This document shows, piece after piece, positions 1-10,539 of a stretch of DNA of 64,000 nucleotides (position 1 is the first letter of the stretch; each line of letters starts with the position of its first letter). A program made the translations under genes and the position numbers. The stretch comes from Micropterix aruncella. Lineage: Eukaryota; Arthropoda; Insecta; Lepidoptera; Micropterigidae. A model generated the notes under the pieces. That model saw only the letters and a list, made by a program, of their open reading frames with translations. It did no database searches and was not told the DNA's origin. The DNA lies in assembly GCA_944548615.1 (NCBI GenBank), contig OX155978.1:6300415-6364414 (forward strand). The letters run 5' to 3'.

Positions 1-1011
1 TCCTTTCGTGAAGTGAAGTTTTCGTCTAAGGAGTAGTCGCGTTATCTTCTCTTTTTCTTAAAGGAACGATTTTTTGTTGAAGACATCCCAACAAGCACAA
101 AAGCCATATAAGAAGTGCCGAATGTAGCTCTAAACTGATTAAAACTCATGTAAAGGGGTTCAGTTAAACAATCAGCTACGTAAAGGTGTCATTTAAAGCA
201 ATTTGCCTTATATTACCTTTTTGTCTTGACTTCAGCATTTTCTTATATAACGAGCGAGTAATGACTTTTGGACATTGCTTTATAAGCGCTTATTCAGTTA
301 TGTTATACAGCGTTTTAGCTGTATAAGCCTTTTAGTCAAATAAGGGTGGTATAATCGCTATAAAGCATACTAATTTATAACCATATTTAAACTGACAGCT
401 GTATAGTAGTCAAATAAACAACCCTTTTAGAACAAACAAAACAAAAGCTACTACATTACCCTTACTCCACCAAAGGCTGTATATTGGTTACAAGACCCAC
501 CCTTATACAGCTTATAGTCATATTGAAGTGCAGTTGCTTTACAAAGAGTTAAAGCTGTATAGTTGTCACTAGGCCCTCACTTACGCAGCTTATACTTTTA
601 TATAAGTTATATTAAAGTTGCAGATGCTATATAAGCAAAGCGGCCATTATTTTGCAAATCTTTATAACCTAAACATTTTGTATTATATTTTTAAGGCATT
701 TTAAGTCATAAAATACACGTATTATACGTAAATCCTATTTCAAAAGGTGTGAACAATACCCAGCATGTGCTTTTTTACTGCGAAAAATAAAATTATTTTA
801 TAAAAAACTTAAAACCATAATTATCAATTAAAATTCAGTTTAATTGATAGTCAATTAAAATTGATATTAATATTTTAAAGGCAAGTTAATATGTTAATTA
901 ATATTGTCGATGAAATGATTTCCGCAAGAGAATTAGGTGTATTAAACTACAATACAATAATTTTAAATTCAATAAAATATATTAGTAGCCATTAGGAATT
1001 ATATGTTTGCG
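1..1011. other. AT-rich stretch without recognisable gene
   Basis: No reading frame of note, no recognisable repeat end and no RNA gene. The text is AT-rich, with short recurring words such as tatataag and gctgtata between 240 and 620, which could be an old degraded repeat. Confidence 0.4.
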
Positions 1012-1735
1012 GCGGCAAATGATCGTGCAGCTTCCGTTCGTTATCCATTTTGTTCTCGGATCGGCTTAACTCACGATTCAGCTCCTATTCATAAGCCTCC
1101 TCGTGCGGAAGACTACTCCGGGTAAAGACTCTCACGTCTCAGCCCTCATGGCTGGTGGACCGGTTTCTCCTGGTGGGATTACATCCCGGCGCTACCCGGT
1201 TTACCCACCGTTTGGCGACGCCAATTGGTTGTGCACGAGTAATTGCTGAAGGGGTCTGGAGACTATGGAAATATACTGTCTCCTAAGCAGCGGGGGTGGA
1301 TATTGACCTGTCGTCAACCACTCTTGAAATGACCATTAGGCTACCTGATCCTGATTTCAGAGCCGGGCAAAAGATGCCTTTGGTCCGCGATAGATTCAAA
1401 CCGAATCACCGCTGGACACACGGCAGGTAGAGGTCGCTTAAGTGACATCGAACCTGTGACCAGTCGGGAGGACGGAGGTATTCTGAAGGTTAATTTCAGA
1501 CGGAGATATCCTTCCAAAACTGGTAGTAAGGCGGCGAGGCTACTCGCTGGTTTACCTTTCCTGGTGCCTCGCCGTAAGGCGTTGGCCTCTAACGGGCTTG
1601 TTGTCAGAGCTAGACAGTAGGCTGTCCTATCTCTAAGTCTTCTACGTTCATCCCACGGATGAAAGAATAATCAGATATCGTTATACCAGCCTGGGGTGAC
1701 GGGTTCGCCCGTTGTAGTCAACACCGCCCTGCTGC
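1012..1735 (-). repeat. F1 repeat, subfamily A, near full length
   Basis: Member of the unclassified GC-richer family F1 (see 3878-4542), reading right to left. Its 5' end is the conserved hairpin near 1700-1720 (stem ACGGG/CCCGT with a 4-base loop). Its 3' end is the subfamily A tail, which contains AGCTGCACGA. It differs from subfamily B in the tail and in several internal blocks, but shares the central words for 'tcaagag...', 'cccccgct' and 'tcgcggac'. Target duplications are not visible. Confidence 0.75.
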
Positions 1736-1830
1736 CCAACAAGTAGTATAATGTGTGGGTTCATATATGTATGTTTTCCGTTTCTTTATTTCACTATTAC
1801 TTCTAAACGCTTGAACCGGTGTAGAAGTGT

Positions 1831-2310
1831 GTGGTGCTGTTAGAATCGTTATCTCATCCCGAGTGTCATAGGCCAGCAGTGACTGTCACAGCAGTGACTT
1901 CTTCTCATTCTCTTTCACCGTGCTTGGAGCCCGTCTTTTGGAATGCTTTGCCGAAAAATGTGAAAACCGCGCCAAGCACAACAACTTTTAAAAACAGACT
2001 CAGAGCATTTGAAATCTTCCAGATAAATTCCCTTTCCCCTCCCATTCCCCTCCTTTTAAAACTTTAGCGTCCTTATAGGTGTTAGATTATTTTGATGTGG
2101 CAAACCTGCGCCCACAATGAGTACAGTATATATTTCTTTCTATACTCTTTTATTTTATTTGTCATACTCTTTATATAGGTTTAGTTATGTAGTCTACTCG
2201 CAAATAATGTTCATACAATAGTATAGGTTAGCTCTAAAATATTGCCTGCAGGCAATAAGCTCGCCTTTTCTTAAGAAGAAAGAGTTTTATTGTTATTTTT
2301 ATTATAAACC
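1831..2310 (+). mobile_element. LINE 3'-end fragment
   Basis: A short frame (1831-2067) ends in a motif of the form FWNALPKNVKTAPSTTTFKN, typical of the extreme C terminus of non-LTR retrotransposon reverse transcriptases (CR1/Jockey group: WN.LP..I....S...FK..L). It is followed by a UTR of about 230 bp with 'gttagctctaa...ttgcc...gcaataagctcgcc', closely like the next LINE's tail at 3030-3080. 5' truncated, as is usual for LINE copies. Clade assignment is inference. Confidence 0.65.
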
Positions 2311-2439
2311 ACAAATATTTTATCAAAAAACCGTAATAAAACTAATTATAAATACAATAGGTCACTTTCTGTAACGGTAGTTTTTTATTCTTTTTAATAC
2401 ATTTACTTGCTATAGATAGATAGATAGATAAATCTCTCC

Positions 2440-3112
2440 TCTTGCCTCTCCTTGACTATGCAGATGTGGCTTATCTCGATTTATCAGAGGAACTGCTCAA
2501 CAAACTTGAACGTTTGCAAAATGTATGCATACGATTCATCTTCGGTCTACGTAAGTATGATCACGTGTCCGACTATAGGGCACAGTTAAAGTGGTTGCCA
2601 ATACGCCAAAGAAGAAATGTTCATATACTGGCTCTCCTATATCGTGTACTCACCCAACTAACACCATCCTATCTCCAGGAGCTTTTTGAACCACTAAGTT
2701 CCCACGGTCTCGTACTTCGGTCAGCCTCTGACAGTTTATTAAAAATTCCGAGTCATAATAGTGATTTCTATTCCTATTCTTTCTGTGTCCATGGTGCAAG
2801 AATCTGGAACGATCTCCCAGCAAATATACGAAACTCGCCTTCTTTACCATCGTTTAAGACTCACCTTAAGGATTACTACCTTTCTAAGAAGTAACCAGTT
2901 CTTCCCTTTCTCTCCTGTTCCTCCCCCAATTTCCTCTCCTAGGGCACTATTAGTCTTAAATTCTTCCACTTGTCTGTATGTTATGTAATAATCTTTATTT
3001 TTACAATGCGCGCATGTACCACTATGTTTAGGTTAGCTGTAAGACATTGCCATGTGGCAATTAGCTCGCCTTTTTTGTATACTTTTAAGTGCAAATAAAG
3101 AGTTTATTATTA
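2440..3112 (+). mobile_element. CR1/Jockey-like LINE, C-terminal RT fragment with 3' UTR
   Basis: The frame 2442-2894 (about 150 residues) is the C-terminal part of a non-LTR reverse transcriptase. It begins in the LLDYADVAY block (after the catalytic core), continues through a KLERLQN..IRFIFGLRKYDH block and WLPIRQRRN, and ends with GARIWNDLPANIRNS..LPSFK..L. No catalytic YADD box or endonuclease is present, so this is a 5'-truncated dead copy. The 3' UTR runs to about 3112 and ends with an AATAAAG-like signal and an ATTATTAG tail. A short (TAGA)n run at 2413-2430 precedes it. Confidence 0.85.
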
Positions 3113-3119
3113 GAAATAG

Positions 3120-3525
3120 AGATTCGCACATTTATTGCACATTAAACAAAAACATACAAAAGGCGGACTTATTGCCTAAAATGCAATCTCTTACAGCCAA
3201 CCTTCGTGGAAGTGTATAAATTTAGGTGCCAAGAGATAAAAATTAACAAAAAAAAAGAACAAAAACTTATTACATAACAAAAATTAATCAAGTAACAAAA
3301 ATGCTATTTTTTTAATATGATTAGGATTTGGAATAATTCGCAAGGAGCGAAGGATAGGAGAGGATGGGATGAGACCTAGGAATAACTAGGAATTTAGGGA
3401 CATGAAATGCTTTTTCAGAGACACACGTGAAAGGTAGAAACCGTTAGTGCGTTTCTGATGTTTCACGGGAGCTGGTTCCATAGTCTAGCTGCATGAACGG
3501 TGAATGTCATCCTACTATTCTGTTT
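3120..3525 (-). mobile_element. LINE 3'-end fragment, minus strand
   Basis: Read on the minus strand, 3525 to 3440 encodes FTVHAARLWNQLP, the same C-terminal signature as the LINE at 2440, with frameshifts after it. A UTR then ends in AATAAATGTGCG at about 3125. It lies tail-to-tail with the preceding plus-strand LINE, their 3' ends only about 10 bp apart. Confidence 0.65.
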
Positions 3526-3538
3526 ATAAACATCTAAT

Positions 3539-4668
3539 TTAACCCTTGACTACACTCGCGGTTTTGGCACACGTATGTCCACTAGTGGGGTTGTTTTGTA
3601 CCCCTTTTCTTTTTTATGAAAATTTTAATATAAAGGAGAAATTATATATATTTCTTATTTTAGCATAGGAATAAAACGCCATTTGATATTATTCCAATTG
3701 GTAAAACATAACAAAACTTATATAAAATTTTAACAAAGACAACCGGAGATACTACCTTTTTCAAATAAAGTAAGACCTTTAATCATGTTTAAATGTTTTT
3801 GCACTAGAAATAATAGTCGTTTCATAAAATAAATGATAAAATTAGGCCTAATTTTAGAAACACGCTCTCTGGCGACATATTGAGTTGTCAACCACAACGG
3901 GCGAACCCGTCACCGCAGGACGTTTTAACGATTGTTCGTTCTATCGACCGTGCAGTGAGCGTAGAAGACTTGGGACATAACAATCCACCGTCAAGCTACG
4001 CCACAACCCGTTAGAGTCCAACGCCTTACCGCGAGTAGCCAGGTATGTTACCTGGCGGGCGGCACTCGCGCCCTAACTACCAATTATGACCAGATTTCTC
4101 CGGTCTCTCGATTGGTTCCGAGTTCGAGGTCGCTTGCGCGGTCCTCTCCCTTACGAAGCGGTGAAACGGAGTGAACCGAATCTATCGCGGACCAAGGCGT
4201 CCTTTGCCCGACTCTGAACCGGGATCGGATGGCCAATGGTCATTTCAAGAGCAGTCGCCGTAAGGTAGACAACTACCCCCGCTCTATAGGAAACAATACA
4301 GTTCCCAGACTCCCCCGATTGTTAGTCGGAGAGCACAATCGATTGGCTTGCGCCGCTCGGTGCGCAGACCGTCCAGGAGCGCCAGAGGATTGATTCCCAG
4401 GGGAGACTGGTTGACCCAGTGTCCTACCCGGGCTCCTCACCCCATGCGTGGAGGCCATCGGATGGGTGTTGACCCGTGAGTGTGACCGACCCTGAAACAG
4501 AATGGGTCTTCGTGGCCAACTCAGCAAGGGCCCATTAGCTCCCGCTCTCTGGCGACACTGAGATTACATGAACGTGCAACATCGACACCCGCGCGACTAC
4601 AGGATTAGAGTGTGAAATAGATCTCGTGGGGTACGTTTGTACCCCGCGAGTGTAGTCAAGGGTTATAA
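3539..4668. mobile_element. TTAA (piggyBac-type) MITE interrupted by an F1 copy
   Basis: The left end TTAACCCTTGACTACACTCG (3539) is matched by its inverted copy near 4640-4665, about 21 bp of identical terminal repeat (AACCCTTGACTACACTCGCGG). The right TTAA has become TTATAA. The inner text is split by an F1 copy (3878-4542) with its own 15-bp duplication, so the MITE is the older insertion. Without the F1 copy and the duplicated target it is about 450 bp. The superfamily is inferred from TTAA plus CCC termini; there is no transposase. Confidence 0.75.
3878..4542 (+). mobile_element. F1 repeat, subfamily B, intact 665-bp copy with 15-bp target duplication
   Basis: Reference copy of family F1. 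It is flanked by the direct repeat CGCTCTCTGGCGACA at 3863-3877 and 4543-4557. It starts TATTGAGTTGTC and ends CCCATTAGCTCC. The 5' part contains a hairpin (ACGGG, loop CGAA, CCCGT at about 3897-3910) and a larger stem-loop (GCGTAG ... CTACGC at about 3959-4005). There is no poly(A), no TTAA and no inverted termini. The long, variable target duplication is what target-primed reverse transcription leaves, so I infer retrotransposition by a partner LINE. I recognise no protein and no tRNA, 7SL or 5S head. Confidence 0.85.
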
Positions 4669-5020
4669 CTTAATCAATCTAATAACAATCGAGGGCTGTA
4701 GTAGTCATGATTCTAGACGTTTAAAAATAGCTCTGCAGGTTTTATTCCTTACTACCTTTTTGATAACTCGTATAGCTTTTTTTCTGTGGAATAAATAATA
4801 GATAAGTCCGGCGTTGGATGAGTCGACGGTCTCTTTTGGTTAGTGGTGAGTTTTTGCCAGCGGATTAGGCACCAAATCACCGTGAAAAGGATGATTTTAA
4901 CCTCCTAAAATAATGACCGAACCCGCGAACGGGAGAACCTGTAACGGCGAACGAAAATTATTTCGTTATTTATATCATTGATTATATTTGGTATTAGATT
5001 TCTCAACTCTGTAGAGGGAC

Positions 5021-5735
5021 GGTGTCGACTACAACGGGCGAACCCGTCACCCCAAGCCGACATAACGATATGTGATCATTCTTTCAACCGCGGGATGAGC
5101 GTAGAATACTTGGAGACAATACAAATCTACTGTTTAGCTATGGCAACATGCCCGTCAGACACCAATGCCTTACGGCGAGGAACCGGGAAAGATACCCAGC
5201 GGGCAGCCTCGCCTCCGGACTACCAGTTTTGGAAGGATGTCTGGAATTAACCATCAGGATACCTCCTTCCTACCGACTGGTTAGAGGTTCGAGGTCGCGT
5301 GCGCGGTCATCTCCCTTGCGTAGCGGTGATACGGTGTCTACCGAATCTGTCGCGGGTCACGGCATCCTTTGCCCGGCTTTTCACCCGGTATGGACGTTTC
5401 AAGAGCAGTTGCCGTAAGGTTAACAACTACTCGCGCTCTATAGGAAACGATACTGTTTCCAGACTCCTCCGGCTGTCAGTCGGAATGCACAATCGATTGG
5501 CTGACCCCGCACGGCGCGCAAACCGTCCAGGAGCGCCTGAAGGTTATCTCCTAGAGGAAACTGACCCACAGGACAGAGTCCTACCCGGGCTCGCACTTCT
5601 GCGTGTAGGCCTCCGGATGGGTGTTGACCCGTGCGTTTGGCCGACCCTACAGATGGGTCTTAGTGGCCAAACTGCTACAGAGCCCATTAGCTCCCTCTAT
5701 AGTACATTTCTCCCGCCCATTAGCTTAACTCTATA
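5021..5735 (+). repeat. F1 repeat, diverged copy
   Basis: It starts with GGTGTCGACTACAACGGGCG and follows the F1 order to GCCCATTAGCTCCC. The end is duplicated: 'cccattagct' followed by 'ctctatagtacatt' occurs at about 5682-5710 and again at 5718-5743. One frame stays open from 5299 to 5736 in the register that is also open in the copies at 18.1 and 50.4 kb. The first big stem-loop has lost part of its pairing here. Confidence 0.75.
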
Positions 5736-5896
5736 GTACATTTTGGCAACCCTTCTGCGCCGATGAAATGCAGGTGGCGCTGATAGCATTGACGGCGAAA
5801 CTAATAGCAATTTATTTGGCCATCTATACTAACATTGATAATAAATGTTTTTTTATATAAAGGGCTGATAGATTATAAAAACCCAATAATTTAGCC

Positions 5897-7072
5897 AATG
5901 ATAACAATATTAGCATTCAATTATTAGTGCCATCTATCGGATTTTTATATAGTCTGATTACATCACAGAAATAATACGACGAAATAGAATGCCATTATTA
6001 TTTAATAATTCTCATAATTAATTATATAATAACTATTCATTAATTGCCCTTTGTTGCCTATTTGGGATTATCGTGTATACGCATATCCGATAAAAAAATC
6101 GATGTCGGCTTTATTGTTTGTTTGTTTCTACACTGCGGCTTTATTATCACACCCTAATCTCTTACAACCAACCCTACCATAAAGTCTATATAATGTATGT
6201 GTGAGTGTCTTGTTATTGCATTCGATCGACAAAATTGAAATGCAATTCCGTTAATTTTATCCAAACGGAAAATGGTCACCCAACCAGGAATCGAACCCGG
6301 GACCTTACAATATAAGATCAGGCGACCTAACCACTACGTCACTGGGACTATGTGCAGTCAAACCGTGATTTTTTAATTACGATTTTTTTATTCAAACGAT
6401 TTTTATATCATCCCATATTAAAACGCGAAAGGGGGAGGGAAGGATTTTAAAAGACACAGACATATACTTCTTAAAACCAATGTCAACTATAATAGACAAA
6501 ATTTTACCCAAAAAAAACCCGGAACCTTACAATGTAAGATCAGGTGACTGACCGCTATTAATTGTGACGAATTGATACAACTGTCATACTCTTTTGAGCC
6601 TTGACCTCAATCCCAATGCAGAAATGGTCACTAAACGGTTTTCTATACGTGGAAGGCTCCGCGCCGGTATCAGTGGCATGGGCCGACCATATATCATATG
6701 CGGTCGTGTATCGGAACCGGAAGTCCAATCGGGAAAATCAAAAGAAGGAGTTTATATTAGTTCAAATAAAAGAGCGATTTTATCCTGTACATATTCACCG
6801 GTCGAGTTTTCATAAATCAGAACCGATCTGATTTTTATTAGGTCGACCTGTATGTAACCAACTATTTTATTTTATTTATTTTATTTTTTATTAGCTAAAT
6901 GTATACACCATAATATTCATTTTATAAAAGAACATTTTATTAATTATGTCTTATTATGCGAATTAATAAATAATAATGACATTCTATCTCGTCGTATTAT
7001 TTCTGTGATGTAATCAGACTATATAAAAAATGCGATAGATGGCACTAATAATTGAATGCTATTATTGGTTCG
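5897..7072. mobile_element. Element with ~115-bp inverted terminal repeats
   Basis: Bases 5897-6015 (starting CCAATGATAACAATATTAGC) recur inverted at 6957-7072 (ending GCTATTATTGG), with clear similarity throughout, for example 'agtctgattacatcacagaa'. The interior includes a tRNA-derived SINE and short unrelated text. No transposase frame. Superfamily unknown. Target duplication not obvious. Confidence 0.65.
6070..6355 (-). mobile_element. tRNA-derived SINE
   Basis: On the minus strand 6350-6275 reads like a tRNA gene head: an A-box-like GTAGTGGTTAGGTCG and a perfect B-box GGTTCGATTCC, with a CCGGG/CCTGG T arm. The two are spaced as in tRNA, but the anticodon arm is not convincing. The body continues to about 6070 and recurs, inverted and without the head, at 14945-15150, which supports a repeat rather than a functional tRNA. 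A second degraded head lies at 6515-6560. Confidence 0.65.
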
Positions 7073-7084
7073 CCTCTCTTCGAG

Positions 7085-7165
7085 GAGGCCACCGGATGCG
7101 AGTTGAACCGTGAGTTGAGCTGACCCATGATAACGAGTAGTTCATATGGCCCAAGTTGCACCGAA
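7085..7165 (+). repeat. F1 subfamily A 3'-end fragment
   Basis: Contains CTTCGAGGAGGCCACCGG, 'gagttgagctgacc' and a GGCCCAAGTTGCACCGAACC tail, equivalent to the ends of the copies at 29.6 and 51.1 kb. Only the last ~80 bp remain. Confidence 0.6.
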
Positions 7166-7635
7166 CCGTTGGCTTTTTAAACAAAGAAATAATGGTTGAA
7201 ATAGGTCGCGATATACAGGCCGTAGCTTTTACGAGTGCAGGAAGGCGATCGCGGCACCAAACCGCCGCTGGTTGTGCGTCGCGCGAAATACGTGGGAAGC
7301 CGTGAATATATTTGCGGTCTAAACTCTAAGCAAGACCTCAATTCGGCAGATAACATTGCGAAATTACTCGCACCTACATAGCTCTCTGTGAGGGCCGGCC
7401 GCGCGGCGACCGTGTTTAACTACTACTCTACTGTCGCCCAGTTGCTGACAATTTCAACACCAAATTCATTATTGACCGTGCTTGAGAAATACTCCGCTCT
7501 TTTGCACATTACCAAGGATCTAGGCGGCCGAATGTCGGTTACAAGAATTTACGCGCAGGTAAAGTCATTTGTGTCATCCCAGACTTACCCGACAAGTAGC
7601 CAACGACTTATGGAAGGACTGGTGGTGAACAGTTT
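7166..7635. other. Unassigned stretch
   Basis: Moderately GC-rich. An open frame (7388-7738) runs into the following F1 copy and has no recognisable motif. I see no repeat boundary and no splice-bounded exon that I can support. Confidence 0.3.
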
Positions 7636-8275
7636 CGTGCAGCTTGGGCCACAAGATCCATTTTGTTCTCGAATCGGCTTAACTCACGATTCAGCTCCTA
7701 TTCAGAAGCCTCCTCGAGTGGAAGGCTACCCTGGGTAAGACTCCCGTGTCTCAGGCCTCAGAGCTGGTGGACCGGTTTCTCCCGGCGGGATTGCATCCCG
7801 GTGCCACTGAATCGGTTGTGCATTCTGACTAATTGCTGAAGGGGTCTGGAGACTATGGAAATACACTGTTTCCTTAGCAGCGGGGGTGGATGTTTCACCT
7901 GATGTCATGCCACTCTTGAAATGACCCTGGGCCACTCGATCCTGTGTGACATAACGGGCAAAGAACGCCCAGGTCCGCGATAAATTCAAACTGAATTACC
8001 CCTGTAATACAACAGGTAGAGGTCGCGTAAGCGATTTCGGACCCGTAACCAATCGGGAGGTATCCTGAAGGTTAGTTCCAGACGGAGATATCCTGCCAAA
8101 ACTGGTAGTTAGGGGGTGAGGCTGCCCGCTGGTTACCTTTCCCGGTGCCTCGCCGTAAGGCGTTGGACTCTAACGGGTTGTTGGCGAACTAGACAGTAGA
8201 TTGTCTTGTCCCCAAGTCTTCTACGCTCATCCCACGGCTGACAGAATGATCTATATCGTTATAGGTACCGTTATA
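7636..8275 (-). repeat. F1 repeat, subfamily A, lacking the 5' hairpin
   Basis: Minus-strand copy whose 3' tail lies at the left (AGCTTGGGCCACAAGATCC). It ends at about 8275 inside the 'aacgatat' region, before the 5' hairpin. Very similar to 1012-1735 and 28977-29690. Confidence 0.75.
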
Positions 8276-8433
8276 TCGTCATATCGTTTGGTTCTAAGTG
8301 TCGTATTCTCATTGGCAGGTTATTAAAGAGCTTAAAGGCCAAATAAACAAATTACTTTTGCATCATAGTCAAACAGACTTTGGGTAGGGCTATGTTGGCT
8401 TTGCTACGAGTATCGTGATCATGTACGTGCACG

Positions 8434-9116
8434 TTAACCCCTCAAAACAGTAACGTCCCGAATCAGGTACGATGTATTGTAGTCAATGCTTAGTAACGCC
8501 CCAAAACGGGTACGAGCGCGGCGCGACAAACCGCGCTGAATTTACACCAACATCACAGTGCAACCACCCCCTGTTAGATATGTGTGAGAAAGACAGATAC
8601 ATTCTGTATTGTACGATTATTCAGTCATGCTTCTCGCAGTCTAGAATCCCTAGTATAATTGTTTGTATTCTGGGGGCACTTAATCGAATGCTGCCATTGC
8701 TCGGATTTGTGCTTCTCTTCGGATATTATGTGGCTTCTCTTCGGATATATGTATGAAAATAAATAAACGAAGTAATAGATTTGGTAAAGCATGTAATGAC
8801 GTACACAAATGTGTTTACAATTTCTAGATAGGGTTTCATATTTTGAGATAAAACGTCGATATCGCTGAATAAGTGAGTTTTTTCAGTTCTCCAACTTTCT
8901 AATAATTATTCATAATTATCTAATTGTTTTACAAAATGTGGTTTTATTGTTTTATATTTCTAATTTAAATGCGATCATTCTACAATTCTTCTTTTCATGA
9001 TCCATCAAGTAGTTTCTTTCTTATGATCGTTTTTGTAAAGTGCTATATTTTTGACCTTCAACTCTCAGAAATGACACGTGACTGCCAAGATTTGCACCAG
9101 CCGCTTGAGGGGTTAA
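8434..9116. mobile_element. TTAA MITE, 683 bp (family shared with 57.6 kb)
   Basis: Bounded by TTAACCCCTCAA and TTGAGGGGTTAA, with perfect terminal inversion over 12 bp including TTAA. The full sequence recurs inverted at 57605-58274. Internal words include 'acgtcccgaatc' and 'cttctcttcggatat' repeated. The small frames inside are not protein-like. piggyBac superfamily is inferred from target and termini. Confidence 0.85.
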
Positions 9117-9655
9117 GCGTAGGTACTATAGAGTACACTCGTGTATGTTGTTTTTAGCATACGCTAAACAACTGAGAATATACGCTGATGCCATAGTAAG
9201 AACTTTGTATTTTGGTGGATTGTCTCACGAATCCTGAACACATTTATTTATTTATTTATTTTTAGGAAAACCAACAGCTAATTATAATTTAACAAAAAGA
9301 AGAGTAGGATAACAGAGAGCCAATTAAAGGTTTTCACGTTTAAGTAACGTTGTAGAAACATGTGTGACCTTTCAATTAAAGCTATCGATTAAAAATACAT
9401 CAAAAATTATTCAACAATTAATGCTAAAGAATTCACTGTTCAGCTGCTGCCTAGCTGAGTTAATACTCGTACAGAATAGATCAAAGTCAAAGCGTTTAAT
9501 CTAATCATTGAAATTGTCACTTGTTCGCCACAGAAATGCATTTTGCCTATAGTTGGTACCAGCATGAGGAACATGAAGAGCAGGGTTAAATCTATTGAGT
9601 CTGTACGGAGATTAATTTTATTTAGTAAGTAGCCTTGTGAGTGATAAATGAATTA
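9117..9655. other. Unassigned AT-rich stretch
   Basis: Short (ATTT)n run at 9241-9264. Otherwise no gene, RNA or repeat end that I can support. Confidence 0.35.
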
Positions 9656-10383
9656 TTAAGAGCCCTATCACATATTTTTTCCAGAAAGGCAAGAAAAGTG
9701 GATTTTTGGCGTTCTAATTCCAAGAAATGAAGAGATTTCTACAAACTTTAATTACTGAATTACCTGGATCATTTCTTGATGTTGACCATAGCGGCCTTTA
9801 ATTTTAGATATAACGAATATTATTTACTTATTCAGCCCATTTTCCGAAAGTCGTTATTCGTAAAACGCTCGGAAGGCAAACTTTGAGCTCCTTAATACAG
9901 TAATATCACTACAACGAAAACCGTATACTATTTTTTTTTATGTCCGTCATGTATTCTTGATGTACACTACGGCTTTATTTTTTCGTTTTTTGACCACATA
10001 TCCAAGGTATACATTACTTACAATTACACAAAATTAAAAAAAAATCTTCCTGTATCATTCTAATTTTCTCAGAAATAAAATAAGATTCTTATATAATACT
10101 TATACTATCTTAAAGTTCACTCTTTTAGCAATACGACATAATATAAATTATTGTCATTAGAAAGGAGAAAACACTGCAAAAAACAATTAGAAATTGTGTA
10201 TATATTTGCTTGCGCAAGAGAAGAGCGCTCAGTGCCGCGGTTTTCTCCCAGGGTTGAATAGTTATTTATTTATTTATTTATTTATTTATCCTATCTTTTA
10301 TAGTTACATCAAAAAAAAAATGCGTTCATTTTTTCAACTCATTTTAAAAGAATACCTACGCTATTTTGTAATAAGGCTCTTAA
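9656..10383. mobile_element. TTAA element, 728 bp, copy 1 of 2 nearly identical
   Basis: Begins TTAAGAGCCCTATCAC and ends AATAAGGCTCTTAA, so TTAA plus a short GAGCC terminal inversion. It is the same length as, and differs at only a handful of bases from, 21874-22601. The interior holds an (ATTT)n run and short A/T tracts but no coding frame. Because the copies barely differ, the family moved recently. Confidence 0.85.
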
Positions 10384-10539
10384 TATAAAACAAGAGAATT
10401 CTGATAAGTGCAGTTCATTTCTTAACATTACACTCATTACACTCATTACACTCTATGATTGGGCAGTCAATGTAAAAAAAGAAACTATCTACCAATCTGC
10501 CCCACCGTTCTCCTAAACATCTTGCTCGGCTATTAAAGG

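Noticed and set aside
1012..1735. F1 as a Helitron because of the hairpin near one end
   Set aside because: No CTRR end, and intact copies have 8-17-bp target duplications, which Helitrons do not make.
4273..4527. Minus-strand frames in F1 copies as conserved protein (also at 23091 and 50276)
   Set aside because: They lie opposite the other open frame; both being open in GC-rich repeat DNA argues for composition rather than coding.
3878..4542. F1 as a 5S rRNA- or tRNA-derived SINE
   Set aside because: 'ggttcgaggtcg' resembles a B-box but sits mid-element with no A-box at the right distance, and no 5S internal control region is visible.
6272..6350. Functional tRNA gene on the minus strand
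   Set aside because: A- and B-box are good, but the anticodon arm and acceptor pairing are poor and the downstream body recurs at 14945-15150, so a SINE explains it better.
7388..7738. 116-codon frame as a gene
   Set aside because: Its last third reads through an F1 repeat and the rest has no recognisable domain.
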